From assembly GCA_030674185.1 (NCBI GenBank), contig JAPXFY010000015.1, forward strand, positions 18,591,989-18,655,988: DNA of 64,000 nt. The letters run 5' to 3'. The DNA comes from Monoplex corrugatus. Lineage: Eukaryota; Mollusca; Gastropoda; Littorinimorpha; Ranellidae. A program made the position numbers and the translations under genes. Below, piece by piece: positions 44,459 to 56,845 of this stretch; position 1 is the stretch's first letter; the number at the start of each line of letters is the position of its first letter. Under the pieces are notes generated by a model, which had not been told where the DNA came from, did no database searches, and saw nothing but the letters and a program-made list of their open reading frames with translations.

Positions 44459-44964
44459 GCTTTATACTTCATTCTCTCCCTTCTTTCTCTCTTTTTTTCA
44501 CTGTTTCCCCCCACCTCACTCCAGTTTTCCTTTTAGGGCAAGAGAAGGTAGATTCAGACTGACTTGACAAATTACATCATTCATGTATATTATAATATGA
44601 TCCACTGCTTTAATCTGTTGGATCAGAAATCCTTGTATGTTTATGAAGAACAAAGGGCGTGGATAGTGCAGAGGCAAGGCTACTGTCTTCCATTTTGACT
44701 GCAGGGATTTCAGTCTGTCAATTTTTGTTTTGTTTTGTTTTTTTAGCAAAACCACTGGACGACTGGGAATAGGTATATGACCCCTTTCAAAAGGTCTCAA
44801 TAGTACAAGTTTGATCGAGATGGTTAAATACCGGTACATGTATTCACGGCCACAAGTATGTAGTAAAGCATGTCAGAAAGTAAGTGTTGGTATGATGTAG
44901 TCATTGTCACCCTCATCTTTTCTACCTCAGATCATTGTTTACACAGGGTTGATGTGTTTAAGAT

Positions 44965-45362
44965 CCTGTGACAAGCGTGGTGGTCAGGTGGGTTAACATC
45001 AGATTTCCAGTTGGAAGGTCCTAGGTTTGATCCACCTTAGCACCTCTGTCTGGCGGGTAGAGGGTGAAGACATTTCTGTCTCTCAGCCAGCCAGTGCCTA
45101 TAAATCCCTTCGTGTGTATATGCCTGCAGAATATCAGGTATTCGTGTTAAAGATCCTGTAAGTCATGCCCAAGGCTGGATTATAGATACATGAAAGCGCC
45201 CAGCATGCTCTTCCATTGAAGACGGAGCATCCAGCTTGCACTGCCATCAAAGACAGAACACCCCAGCATGTGCTGCCATCAAAGACAGAGTATGCTGACT
45301 GTGCTGCAAGATACCACCTGTTCAGCATGGGGAAAAGCAGTGTGCATACACGAATCTGAGTA
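44965..45362 (+). mobile_element. tRNA-derived SINE
   Basis: The head GTGGTCAGGTGGGTTAACATC...GGTCCTAGGTTTGATCC has box A and box B character. The body contains TCAGCCAGCCAGTGCC and GTTAAAGATCCTGTAAG. The 3' part GACAGAGTATGCTGACTGTG is shared with 2895-3050. A-rich sequence follows from 45375. A triplicated 30-bp motif (CATCAAAGACAGA) lies in its second half. Confidence 0.6.
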
Positions 45363-45546
45363 TAATTGGAATACTAAAAAAAAATTTAAAAATTAAAAAA
45401 ACAGAAAGAAAAAGAAAAGATCCTATAGTGTTACCTGTTAATACTAATTTTCTGGTTGTTTTATGGTATTACTGTTACGAAGCTTGTAGCCTTCAGCTTG
45501 CTGTGTGAATTAACAAGAGTATGTTGTGTTTTTGTGTGTGTTTCAG

Positions 45547-45627
45547 AAATTATTTGTGAAGGGCTTGAAGCAGTACGGCAAGAATTTTTTCCAGATCAAG
45601 AAGACCTTGCTACCTCGCAGACAAACG
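45547..45627 (+). CDS. RERE: RERE/Atrophin homologue, SANT-domain exon
   Basis: The exon is 27 complete codons between GTGTGTTTCAG and ACG|GTAAGG. It reads [19 protein letters not shown], then TLLPRRQT, against RERE KRFVKGLRQYGKNFFRIRK and ELLPNKET. Joined to the exon ending at 26757 the alignment needs no gap (EEDS|KLFV versus EDEV|KRFV), which supports direct splicing across the 18.8-kb intron. The next exon should begin with a GEL-type sequence and contain the FYY.WKKTP motif. I did not find it in 45.6-64 kb, so it probably lies beyond the window. Confidence 0.93.
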
Positions 45628-45734
45628 GTAAGGCCTAATTGTGGTTTACACGCCATTATCTGACCCGGCCACTGTGGGGCATAAACTTACCCATTCATTG
45701 CAAAAACATTCTCTTCTTCACAAGATAGAAAAGA

Positions 45735-45912
45735 CTAACTCTTTGACTCCTGCACCCGATCCACCAACTTGCCTCCCTCACCCTATCCACCAGTTTCCTG
45801 CAGGAAGCTGGTGGATAGGGTGAGGGAGTCAAAAAGTTAAGTTTTTGCTTTGCTCGCATGGTTGGCAAAGCAGATGCTGGTGGACAGGGTGGGGGAGTCA
45901 AAAGGGGTTTTA
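45735..45912 (+). mobile_element. TTAA foldback element, copy 9
   Basis: It starts about 108 bp after the SANT exon donor. The centre is CAGTTTCCTGCAGGAAGCTG and the right end GGGGGAGTCAAAAGGGG. The second left arm's TTAACCC is partly deleted. Confidence 0.75.
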
Positions 45913-46319
45913 ATATCTTTCTTTTGAAATATTGTGGCATGAAAATGAAACCAAATTATGTATTTTTGATGTGATGGATTGGCTGGTCTAAATTTTTTCC
46001 TTCAGCTTTGACACGACTAGACAGGAAAGTTGTCATTGCCACTGGCAATTTGCGCACATGCACATTCTCTTGCACCTGCATGTATTTTCTGCAGATAGGA
46101 ACATGCATTAAAAAAAAAAACCTGGATCCCTTTCCAACCTTTTTCTGTGGCAGCCAGCCAGCTTCAAGAGGGATAAATCAATATTTCACTGGAAATTTGT
46201 CACCAGTACGTTTAGTTGAATTTCTTTATGATTTACTGGACTTTCTTTAAAGCCCTGGCAGCCAATTCAGCCTCTGGTAAGTAGATGGGCATGCTGTTCT
46301 TTTGTCATTGCTCACACAC

Positions 46320-46350
46320 GAGTATGCACACATATGCGCGCGCACACACA

Positions 46351-46418
<68 letters not shown>

Positions 46419-46440
46419 ACACACACACACACACACACGT
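46320..46440. repeat. (CA)n microsatellite
   Basis: An almost pure (CA)n run of about 95 bp with CGCG at its start. Confidence 0.95.
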
Positions 46441-47114
46441 CACAGAAAATAATTGAGCTTAATAACACAAGTCATAACTGCTTTATTTCAGAATGTTGCT
46501 GTTGATTTATCATTTATCTGTTTTTGAAACTTGATATATAATAAAAGACAGGCTAGAATGTTCAGATAGCTGCAGTTTTACTATATATGATGCTGTGTTA
46601 TATCTTGTGTCTTAAGTTACTTCTGAAAACATTGCAGAGAAGCGATGCTCATTCTCAAATCAATTGCAGATAAATTGGACTCTCGCAGACTGAGTCTGTT
46701 TATATATCCCCTCCAGGCCTTGCAGATATGATGCCAGGAAAGTCCATAGCCTGTCCAGTGAAGTCATTTTTTTCTGATTGAAGTGGATTATTTGCTGGAG
46801 TAGATAACAAAATGATGTGAGTTTACACATTCAAGCACAGACAAACCACTTGCGTCTCTGCTGACATCAGTATAAGAAAAAAACACGAATGAGTAACTTT
46901 TGTGTGCTGACATTATTAAGAAAAGAAAAGTATGTTGGTATGGTCATTCTTTTGACATACTTGTGCTGAAGAGACTATTGCACTTTTAACATGGATTTAA
47001 TATAGAGAATTCAACTTATCCCCTTTTGAAACCACTTGTATGCTATAATGTTTCTTTGTTCACACTGTTGTCCTCTTTCTCTCCCTTGCTCCCACCATTC
47101 TGTCTCTCTCGGTG

Positions 47115-47246
<132 letters not shown>

Positions 47247-47724
47247 CCCTTGCAGCAGCAGCCAGCAGCATCTGGTGTTTTATGGAGCAGCTAATGGCAT
47301 CTGGTAACATGTTTGATTTTTATTCCACTTCACAAGAGCAGTCAGCCATGCAGGCGATTTGTGGAAACGATAACGTGCCATAACCAAAACCTTTCATGGC
47401 CATTGAGTCCGCGCATTTGTCAAACTGGTGTGTCATCTGGGTTTTGAGGGGACAGACAACGGTGTGCATTGCACGTTTGCGTGGCAGGGGGGGGGAGGCT
47501 TTGGCGAGAGAAGGAGGTGGGAAAGGGTGGTGGTAGTGGGGAATTATGAACGATGCAATTAATGTTGTAAAAGAACTTGTCAGCAATCAATAATTCCAGG
47601 TCCTAGCACTTTTTTCCAGCTTGGTTGGGGGGTGATAAATGTGATCTTGTCTCGTGTTGCTTTTCTTTCAGTCTTTTGGCGTTTGTTGTCGTGTTTGTCT
47701 CCTCTTAGCCACCCCCACACCCCA

Positions 47725-47842
47725 CCGCTTTGTGTGTGTATGTTTGTGTGTGTGTGTGTGTGTCTCACTCACTCTCCCTCTCTCTGTCTCTCACTCTCTC
47801 TCCCTCTCTCTCTCTCTCCCCCCTCTCTCTCTCACTCACTCT

Positions 47843-47895
<53 letters not shown>
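47725..47895. repeat. (GT)n then (CT)n tract
   Basis: Short (GT)n followed by imperfect and then pure (CT)n. Confidence 0.9.
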
Positions 47896-47899
<4 letters not shown>

Positions 47900-48684
47900 C
47901 GGCACCACCCCCCATCTTGTGAGTGCCCGCACTTTAACACTCATGAACACGAGCGTGGAAATGCATGCAAAAGAGACCCATGGACTCTTTCATTCCTCGC
48001 TTTTCTGTAGGGGAAGAGTGTTGGGGATGGCTCCTTGTCTTATTTTTATTTTGGTGGGAGGGCTGGGTAATTTTATTGTGGGAATTGTGCAGGGAGTTGA
48101 TGGCTGCCCGAGATTACGTAATGAAATTTGGGCTTCAAGAAAATGAGCTATTCCATTGCAGGGTAAGAAAGAAAGGGAGGAAAATGGCCGACATGTCTCT
48201 TTTTGTAGATTAGATGCATGCAGCGCACGTGTTGCGAGCATTTTGGAACATGCCTTGTCAAGTTTCTCTTTTTGTGTCTGTGTGTGTGTCGTGTGTGGGT
48301 GTGGGTGTCTTTGTGAGCGATTTGCCAGTCGGGTGTGTGTGTGTGTGCGTGTAAATGATTGCTTGTCTCGTACAATTAATGTGGCCGATCAGGAGGAGTG
48401 CATTCTGTTTTGTGTGTTTTCATATTATTTGGTTTGGAGTTATTTTATTGTGGTTTTATTCGTTTTCTTTTGTTTTGTTTTATTGAATTTAATTGTGTAT
48501 TTTATACGTATTTTTGAACAAATACTTAAGTCAGGAAGTGACTACAGAGGACTGTGTAAAAAAGCAGACAGTTCCATATGTGCTCTACCCAGATCTGCCA
48601 GCAGTTATCTAGCAGATTCCATGGGCCTGCTCAAAACCCAGAGCTTTTAGCATGGTCTTGAGTTGGGGGGGGGGGGGGGTTTAC

Positions 48685-48855
48685 AATAAGCTGACACAAC
48701 CAGAATGATGTGAGCCGACACTACCAGAATGGTGTGAGCTGACACCACCAGAATGATGTGAGCTGAGACAACAGACTAATGTTAGCAACACCACCCGAAT
48801 GATTTAAGCTGACACCACCAGAAAGATGCAAGCTGATACCACCAGAACATTGTAT
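48685..48855. repeat. Degenerate 28-bp minisatellite
   Basis: About six units of GAGCTGACACCACCAGAATG+ATGT. Confidence 0.85.
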
Positions 48856-49130
48856 ACATGAAAGATGGACAAGTAAACAGGCCAGCTTTTTAATGTTACA
48901 AGCTGGGATTGAGCTCGAAATGTGAGAATTTGAATCCACTGCTGTATCAAAAGGACCAACCAGCCTGCGAAAAACTGTGGCCCTTAGGATTAAACTTGCA
49001 ACTGTGTTAAGAACATGGCACTCTAACAACTAAGCTAACGGGCCTGTCAAGAAAAAAGTCACCACGTGAGGGTTGAACTCACAACTTCTGCATTACAAAC
49101 ATGGCACTCAAATAGCTAGGTTAATGGGTC
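48855..49130 (-). mobile_element. Tandem tRNA-like sequences, minus strand
   Basis: Read on the minus strand there are at least two tRNA-like units. One, near 49020-49046, reads GCCCGTTAGCTTAGTTGTTAG with a TTCTTAA loop and a box-B-like AGTTTAATCC. The other, at 49055-49125, reads TTAACCTAGCTATTTGAG with loop TTTGTAA and box B GAGTTCAACCC. Stems are imperfect, so these are more likely SINE heads or pseudo-tRNAs than functional genes. A further related piece (TTGCTCTTAATGCGG) is near 49990-50045. Confidence 0.45.
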
Positions 49131-49204
49131 ACCAAAATGAAGTACCCCCGTGGGGATGCTGGGAGCTCTTTCAGTATAAATAGTACCCCCATCTGGAAAA
49201 GATG

Positions 49205-49690
49205 TTCTAGAAGTTTCCTCGTTTCTGTCACTGTTGCGTTTTGTCATTTCTTTCTATCATTTTCTGCCTTGCAGGTCCATTCACCTGTGTGCATTCAATA
49301 AAGTCTTACATATTTTCTCTTAGGATTGATAATTGGGTAAACGTGTTAAGTGCATTTTTTGCTGTAGGGAAGTGTGATTTGCAGAAAGCAAGTTTAGGTA
49401 ATTTAGGCCCGTTTTTGTACGTTTTAGTTTCCTTAGATATGTTTACTTTTTGCATTCAGGTACATTTTTTAAAATCCGCTGTGTGGTAAATTGGACGAAG
49501 TGGTCAGCACCTGGGGCATATGCATTGACATTTGTACTTAATTTTCTTTTTCTTCTTCTTTCGTCCCGTCCCGTCCCCCCCCCCCCCCCCCCCCCCCCCC
49601 TGTTGAAGTATTGCGTATGTTTTGAAACGGTTATAGCCCCAATGTGGCTCTACAGTTAGCGGAATTTTAAACAAAAAGAACAATAACTAA
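49205..49690 (+). mobile_element. Family 1 repeat, second full copy
   Basis: It is collinear with 1-506, contains an internal run of about 26 C (49576-49602), and ends in GGTTATAGCCCCAATGTGGC...TTTTAAACAAAAAG. The tail (AAC)n has decayed to A-rich sequence. Confidence 0.65.
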
Positions 49691-49802
49691 CCAAAAAACA
49701 AAAAAACAAAAAAGTGCCCCCCCCCCCCCCCCCCGGGCTGAACGCACACCCCCTGTGTTACTAGCTAACAGGCTGCTGTAAAAGCCAGGGTCCATCCGAA
49801 GA

Positions 49803-49984
49803 TTAACCCTTTGATTCCTGCACTCTATCCATCAACTGCAAAAGCTTAACCCTTTGACTCCCTCACCCTATCCAACAGCTTCCTGACAGAAGCTGGTTGG
49901 GAGTCGTAGGGTTAAAAAGTTTTTGCTTTGCTGCTAGCATGATTGACAGTGAGGGATGCTGGTGGATAGGGTGCGGGATTGTAA
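49803..49984 (+). mobile_element. TTAA foldback element, copy 10
   Basis: TTAACCCTTTGATTCCTGCA at the left, centre CAGCTTCCTGACAGAAGCTG, then a truncated inverted arm and a right arm ending GGGTGCGGGATTGTAA. tRNA-like minus-strand sequence lies on its right (49985-50045). Confidence 0.75.
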
Positions 49985-50686
49985 ACGAAAACCACAACCG
50001 CATTAAGAGCAAGATGCTCTTGACAGCTGGGGTTATGGGCCCAGGGAGTTGAGGAAGTCAATTCCATAACAACAGACGGTATGCGTATCGCGTAGTTCTC
50101 TTTTCTTCTTCTTCGGTTTTTTTTTTTTTTTTCCCAAGCGGGGTTATGGCACTGTCTGACTCAAAACTTTACACAGCCATTAGAGGTATGGAAGCGAATG
50201 AAACTGGGGAGATGGACTGCGGGAGGGGTGAGGGGGTGGAGTGTCAGACATTGAGAATGGATGTGTCAGACAATTAGGATCTGAGAATGGGCCGGGCGTG
50301 ATCTCCCACCCTGATGGTCACACTGTCGCCTGACGGACGATCACACCGCCGGGTGTTGGACTAATGGCATCTGCCTTTGCCTTTGAAATCATTTACAGAC
50401 AGCCTGCCTGTGGTAGACAGGGTCCTTCCACCCCTACCCCCTACCCCTCCTCCCCCCTGTTTATTTGCTTGCTGTCTTAAGTTTTTGGTGTATATATATG
50501 TTCTTTTGTGTAAAACACCTCCTCAACTTCGTAGCTAGATGTTTTTATTGTTATGTTTATTCAGAACTTTTGCATTTTTTGTTTCAAATTTAACTTTGTA
50601 AAGTAGGTTTCAGCTACGGCGGATAGGAGAAATTGACCAAACATTGTTGCATTGTGTTTTTTGTTTATACTGTTGGAAAATACAGG

Positions 50687-50689
<3 letters not shown>

Positions 50690-50771
<82 letters not shown>

Positions 50772-50862
50772 CACACACACACACACACACACTCACTCAC
50801 TCACTCACTCACTCACCCTCACTCACTCACTCACACACTCACACACTCTCTCTCACAATCTG
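50690..50862. repeat. (CT)n-(CA)n-(CACT)n compound microsatellite
   Basis: A pure (CT)n run to 50760, then (CA)n, then CACTCACT repeats. Confidence 0.95.
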
Positions 50863-51039
50863 TGTGTATGTTTTTGTTAGAGGATGTTAACAGTTTAACA
50901 GTATTAATTATCATGATGAGAATCTTCACATAATGACGTTTGAGACTTAACTACTTGTACAGAAACATGAAGACTTTTTCCCCATATGTTACATAATCTA
51001 TTAAATAAACTATCCTGCTAAAAAAAAAAGGCAATTTAC

Positions 51040-51440
51040 TTTTCACGTCTCCATTTTACGACTTAATCAGCAAATGCACCGGCTCAAGAGTTTGCCCGGT
51101 AATCTGCTGGCAGATTGGGATGAAGTGCATTTGGAATTGCAATGAATCCCTCTAGAACAAAGTGTAAAAACGGTGGTGAGTTGTCAGTAGTTCCCCCGGC
51201 TGTTCTTTGTCATAATGCTTTGTCTACACCTTTCGTTGCTCTTTGTTAGCCAGACTAATGGGCATTTTATTCACAGCGGCAGTGCAGAAGCACTTTTTGT
51301 GGAAGGCCCTCAGACAGACTTGACAGTTATGGAGATGATGTAAGGAGGGGTGTCTTGTCTTGTCTCCTCGAGTTGAATTGGTAATTACAACCGTTCTTGC
51401 TTTCGTGGGCTTGCAAAGCACAAAGGGCTGTCATCTGTTT
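51040..51440. promoter_or_regulatory. Candidate intronic regulatory block with CTTTGT cluster
   Basis: A non-repetitive stretch of balanced composition. Three CTTTGT motifs fall within about 50 bp (51206-51248: TTCTTTGTCATAATGCTTTG...GCTCTTTGTTAG), compatible with SOX or TCF/LEF sites. Upstream are TTAATCAGCAAATGCA and GCATTTGGAATTGCAATGAA. This is an inference from motif density only. Confidence 0.25.
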
Positions 51441-51727
51441 ACACAAAGAATGACACGAAGTGATCTGGTACAACGGAGTCAAGACAGCGTTGACAGTTCA
51501 AAACAGATGTAAGAAATAACTGGAATAACCGTGCCAGCTTGACAACTTAATGTGTCTGTTTTCCAACAGACAGTTTTCAGATGACAGATGTGGCTGTGGG
51601 TATGTGTGTGTGTGTGTGTGTGTATGTGTGTTTGTTGTTTTTTGGTCATGTTGTTCAATTGTGTGTGTGCATGTATGCGTGCAAGTGTGCCTGTGTGCTT
51701 GGCAAAGAGAGAGTCACTGGAGTTTAT

Positions 51728-51865
51728 TTTGCTGAAATATTTAAAGCTAAAAGTAAAAGAGCTGTTATGTATTTAATATGTCTTGTGATTGACTGGAGTT
51801 TGTTTTACTGAAATATTTAAAACTAAAAGACAGCTGTTATTATATTTGTATGTCTTGTGATTGTA
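51728..51865. repeat. About 70-bp tandem duplicate
   Basis: GGAGTTTATTTTGCTGAAAT...ATGTCTTGTGATTG occurs twice with modest divergence. Confidence 0.85.
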
Positions 51866-52529
51866 GGCATCATAAACCGTGTTATATTTCAGTGTATCAA
51901 GAAATTGTTTTGTTCTGAAACAAAATAACAAAACCCACATCTCGGTTGTTAAAACATTCTAACACTTTCTTCCATTAGTTTTAGATCACATTGAAGGGTC
52001 AGCTTTGACAGCGTCAGCCATACTGCTCTAGAAAAAAAATCCATCAGTTGCTCCCAGGGAGAGACATATATGGCGGATTGATGTGTCTTTCAGACGACAA
52101 AATTGATCTCTTGAAATTAAGTGAGCTTTGCTTTAGGGAACCAAGTCTGTAGAAAGTGGGTTCTTGTGGTTCGTTTACTCGCAGGCATTTGTCTCTGTGA
52201 TAATTAGGAAAAGGTTAATCCATGAGCCATAACTTTCTAGAGAAGATTCCATCTTTTGGTGTAGTCCATTAAGAAAAATGTTTTGGTATTATGTTATTTC
52301 TGGATAATTTTGTCTATGCCCTATAGGTTGAGAATGTTCTGAGCAGTATTGATGGGTTTCTAATATTACTTGCATTACACAATTTTGGGCTGGAAAACAG
52401 TTAATATCAACGGCTGCGTGGATATGTTTGTAATGCACATGTGTTCCATTGCAACAACTGTCCTATTAGGGTAGGGAACATGGTATGTATGTTTTCCAAT
52501 GTCATGTTTATTCACCTGTGCATGCAAAT

Positions 52530-52550
52530 GCGCGCACACACACGCACACA

Positions 52551-52604
<54 letters not shown>

Positions 52605-52628
52605 ACACACACACACACACACACACGT
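52530..52628. repeat. (CA)n microsatellite
   Basis: (CA)n with one CACCA interruption. Confidence 0.95.
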
Positions 52629-52901
52629 ATGTACATATAGACAAAGACACGCACATATGCACACATCCCATCATCATCATTATTATCACAATCATCATTT
52701 TTCCATCATCATCATTATTGTCAAATTAACGTAAAAACTGTACTGACATATTTAAAAATACATAAAACTCGACTTGGAAATAATTACAACTAACACATCA
52801 TGAATGAAACCAGACAAACCTACTTGGAATTGTGAAATTGCAAAACGGTTGAAAGTGGACAACAATTCATCAGTTGAAATTTAGAATTTGAGCTGAAGTT
52901 T

Positions 52902-53030
<129 letters not shown>

Positions 53031-53894
53031 AATAATCCGATAGCTAGTCGAAAATTAGAAATACATTAATAGCAAATATATATATGAAAAAAGATTGTGT
53101 AATGGTTTGAAATTTCTATTTAAAATGCACACACACACTCACACGTGTGTGTGTGTGTGTGTGTGTGCATGCGTGCACACGCGCACGCATGGTCACAGAA
53201 GAATACAGCTGCCTAATCTGGTGTGTATACTAATATCCGGTGGTATGTATCAACAGAATGCCACAGAGTAAGACAATCTTTGGTGTGTGTTTAAGGTAGC
53301 GTAACAGAAGTAGTGGTAGTTTTTTTCACGTCTTTTGTCGAAATCCGCCTTATCCCCATGTATTGTTAGGGACTGGGGACTGTGTGAGCCTTGTTCATAG
53401 GGTGTTGAAAGTGTTGGAAATAGTGTACGCCAGGGTGGGACGTAATGGCCAGGTAAGGTACGCTGTCACCTTTAGGGGGGGGTTGCTTTGTGTGAAATTT
53501 ATGCTGTGTGGAGAAAGAAAATTGATACTTTAAGCCATATATTGGGTGGCTGTGCCGCTCTCCGCAGAATTTATAGGGCTTTTCTTTGCCTTATGTGAAG
53601 TACAAGAATTTAGCCTGAGTATCAAAGAAGCCGTGGTTAATGTTGTCGGTCGTTTGTTTTCTTTTCAGTTTTGGCTGGCAGATCCCAGCTCTCCTCTCGT
53701 TTTGCCTTTTGCCGATAGGTTGATATTCGTTCCTCGTTGTTCCAGGTTTGAGAGTCTCTCTGTAGAGTATTTGAACACACTTGCGATATGAAGCTTAGTG
53801 TGTTATTTACTTACCTCCACACACTAACCCCCTTGTAGAAATGGGAAAAGGTTTGGTTCGTTTATCGTGCAGTACTACTCTGTTACAGCTCTAT

Positions 53895-53897
53895 CTC

Positions 53898-53995
<98 letters not shown>

Positions 53996-53997
53996 GT
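53895..53997. repeat. (CT)n microsatellite
   Basis: A (CT)n run of about 95 bp with one TTCT interruption. Confidence 0.95.
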
Positions 53998-55019
53998 GAG
54001 TGTGATATGTGCCAAAGTATTAGTACAAGTACTTGTGTGACGTCGGGTTTTTTTGTTTGGTTTTTTTTTTCGTTTTTTTTTTTGTTTTGTTTTGTTTGGT
54101 TTTTTTGGTTTTGTTTTTTTGTTGTTTTTTTTCATTTTCTTGTTAACATGGAAAGATTGATATGAGAATGATAGCTGCACTATTTCTTATTAAGCAAGGA
54201 AGAGAGTTTGCTGTACTTATTTTTAAGTACTGTAAAGAAGCAATTGTGTTTTGTAAAGGAGCTGTGTGAATGATACCAGTTATGTTCAGTTTCTTCAGCA
54301 ACAGCAACAAAACCTTAAGTCAGTTCTGTAAAGGGAATGATGATAAGGTAGGCAGGCATAAAGAGAAACAAGTTCCGGTTGCTCCTTTTATTTTACTCTG
54401 TGTGAGTGCGCGTGCACGCATGCATATGTGTTTGTATATGTGATCGGATTTGTTACTTTTTTTTGAAGGGGGAGGGGGTTCTTCTCCATCTCTTTCTCTC
54501 GCCCTTTCTTCTCTCTCCCTCTCTTCTCTTTCCCTGTCCCTCCCCTCCCCTCCCCTTCTCTCTCTCTCACTCCGATGCCTCTTGAAGCGTTCCTGGCAGT
54601 GCTCTCAGTGCCTTTCATGTGTTTTATGAGCAGGGCAATGAATTCTTTGACAAGCATTCTGTGATGTTTTGGAGGAGTGCTGAGTTCTCTCTTGATGTTG
54701 TGCGCTGTTTGTGTAACTGGCACAAAATGGCGGCCTGTACTCCAGTTGTTGGCAGGGTTTTCGTCAGGAAGTTAAGACTGGGGGTGTCCTGAGGCTTGTC
54801 GATTGTGTGCTCTAGCTGCAGTTTCTGTACAGAGGCCCCCAGTCGTTTGGGAGGATTTTGTGGACCCCGAAATAACTGTGAACAGTTTTGTTTTTGGGGT
54901 CCTGTTTGTTTGTCGATTGATTGATTGGTTGGTTGGTCTTCCTTCCAGTCCCCTGTTGGTTTTTGTTTAAATTTCGTTCTGTTTGTGTGTATGGGCACGT
55001 GTATATAGGTGTGTGTATT

Positions 55020-55118
55020 TGACATACGTGTGTGTGTGAGAGAGAGTGTGTGTGCGTGCGTGTGTGTGTGTGTGTGTGCGCGTGTGTGTGTGTGTGTGTG
55101 TGTGCGTGTGTGTGAATG
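55020..55118. repeat. (GT)n microsatellite with GC interruptions
   Basis: GTGTGCGTGCGTGTG... alternating purine-pyrimidine repeats. Confidence 0.9.
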
Positions 55119-55742
55119 CTTGTGTTATCCAAAATGTTCAGTATTGCATATGACAAGGGTTATGTTTTCCAAAAGAAAATCTGACTGCAACATTTTTTGC
55201 TTTAAGATAAAAATGCAAATTTTGTCACCAGCGTACGTGCATCCACATAAACATACTCATACATACTAAAACTGTATGACTTTTTTTCGACATACCATTT
55301 TTGGGAAGAAGTTAACAACAGGAAAGGCATTCCAAACGGCCAGACCTAGTAGGCTTTGATGCAATATAATCCGACACGCTCAGTGATAAATGTAGAGCAA
55401 GCCTACATCATCTAATGTACATGCATGATGGTGTGCATGCCTAATTAATAACATGTGTCAGTGGGAGGGCAGACAGGGGGGAGAGGCAGGGGTAGGGGGA
55501 GAGGAGACATTGGCTTAGGGGAGAGTTTATGTCATTTCGTTATGTCCAAAGAAGGCTAAAATGAATTTAAGTGCTCATGTGGGGGAATCACGAAACATTG
55601 GATTTTGGTTTGGAATGAGCATGTTACAGTTTCAGACGAACACAAATGAAATTATGGCAGGGGTTTATTTTGCATCATGGGGCCAGTTGACATTTAACAG
55701 AAAAGAATGGAGGAACCCTGAACAGGGAGAGACATCCTGAGG

Positions 55743-56245
55743 AAAGCGATGGTCCGTGGTGGGTTGGTAATGAGCAATTAATAGCGGCCTCCATCCCCCC
55801 CTACCAGCTGGCCTTTTCCCATGGATGGATGGCATTAGCCCTCATGAATACTTGATGGCCCATGAAACGTGCAGTACACATTTTCAGCCGATGATCAGGT
55901 TGAAAAGATACATGAGGTGGCGGGGTCTGTGATTTTACCTGGGTCCAGAGTCAGAGAGCAAGGCACCAAGGGATGCTTTGTTGGAAAGGTTGTGTGAGCC
56001 GGGCGGAGCGTTCAGAAACAAATTGATTTTTGTGAAAGACGGGTTGGTGGCAGAGAGGATCTCGAGTACCACGGCATCACATCACGCCTCTAAACGGTGG
56101 TCTTTAATTCATTCCCTACTGTATTCTTGTCTTGTTCACAGAAAGCTGAAAGGCTGGAAGGGATCTGGTATCAGTTTCACCGACATTGTCAGGGATGAAT
56201 TGATACTGCCAAATGTTAAAGGATAAATTGCTTTTTGTGAAAGGA
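55743..56245 (+). repeat. Intronic repeat unit A
   Basis: Anchors in order: GGTCCGTGGTGGGTTGG, GGCATTAGCCCTCATGAATA, GATCAGGTTGAAAAGATACA, GTCCAGAGTCAGAGAG, TTTCACCGACATTGTCAGGG. The same anchors occur in the same order in units B, C and D/E. A locally amplified tail follows at 56247-56625. Confidence 0.8.
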
Positions 56246-56246
56246 G

Positions 56247-56625
56247 GAAAACGTGTCAGTTAAACAACGTGATTTGAAATACGAAAGTAGCAGAACAAAG
56301 GAAAAAAGAAAGTAGCTGTATTAGACACGTATGTTGAGGAAAACAGGTTAAACAAAGTGGTTTGAAATATGAAAGTAGTAAAACGAAAGGAAAGAAGAAA
56401 GTGGCTGTATTAGACAAGTGTGTTGGGGAAAAGAGGTTAGTTAAACAGTGGTTCGAAATATAAAAGTAGTTGAACAAAGGAAAGAAGACAGTGGCTGTGT
56501 TAGACAAGTATGTTGGGGGAAAGAGGATAGTTGAACAAAGTAATTTGAAATATGGAAGTAGTAGAACAAAGTAAAGAAGACAGTTGCTGTGTTAGACAAG
56601 TATGTGTTAAATATGTGAATCAGTT
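56247..56625. repeat. About 90-bp tandem repeat, four copies
   Basis: GTGATTTGAAATACGAAAGTA...AAGAAAGTAGCTGTATTAGAC is repeated about four times. A single related copy (AGGAAAGAAGAAGCG...AGCTGTAAATAACAGATG) follows unit B near 59290, so the amplification is specific to unit A. Confidence 0.85.
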
Positions 56626-56717
56626 TTTCATTTTTCTCCATTTTGATTTGGTGCTTGTTGTTTTCTCATTTTCGGGCACTTGTACAGCACTGAGAATGTC
56701 AGAATAGACTGAGAATG

Positions 56718-56843
<126 letters not shown>

Positions 56844-56845
56844 TA

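Larger units (their letters stand above)
26758..45546 (+). other. RERE: RERE intron, 18.8 kb
   Basis: GT-AG intron, phase 0, separating the first SANT residues from the rest of helix 1. Its repeats, SINEs, tRNA genes and palindrome are listed separately. Single-copy stretches without recognisable content are 28040-31560, 32610-33330, 33480-34195, 36100-36180, 36720-37230, 38590-38815, 38850-39530, 40320-40640, 41280-42310 and 42800-44330. Confidence 0.75.

Noticed and set aside
53546..53791. 81-codon frame with plausible amino-acid composition as a missing RERE exon
   Set aside because: No FYY.WKKTP or other RERE motif, and no acceptor in the needed phase.
54388..55156. Overlapping minus-strand frames of 100-133 codons
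   Set aside because: Low-complexity Lys/Glu/Thr/His composition from simple repeats; no recognisable domain.
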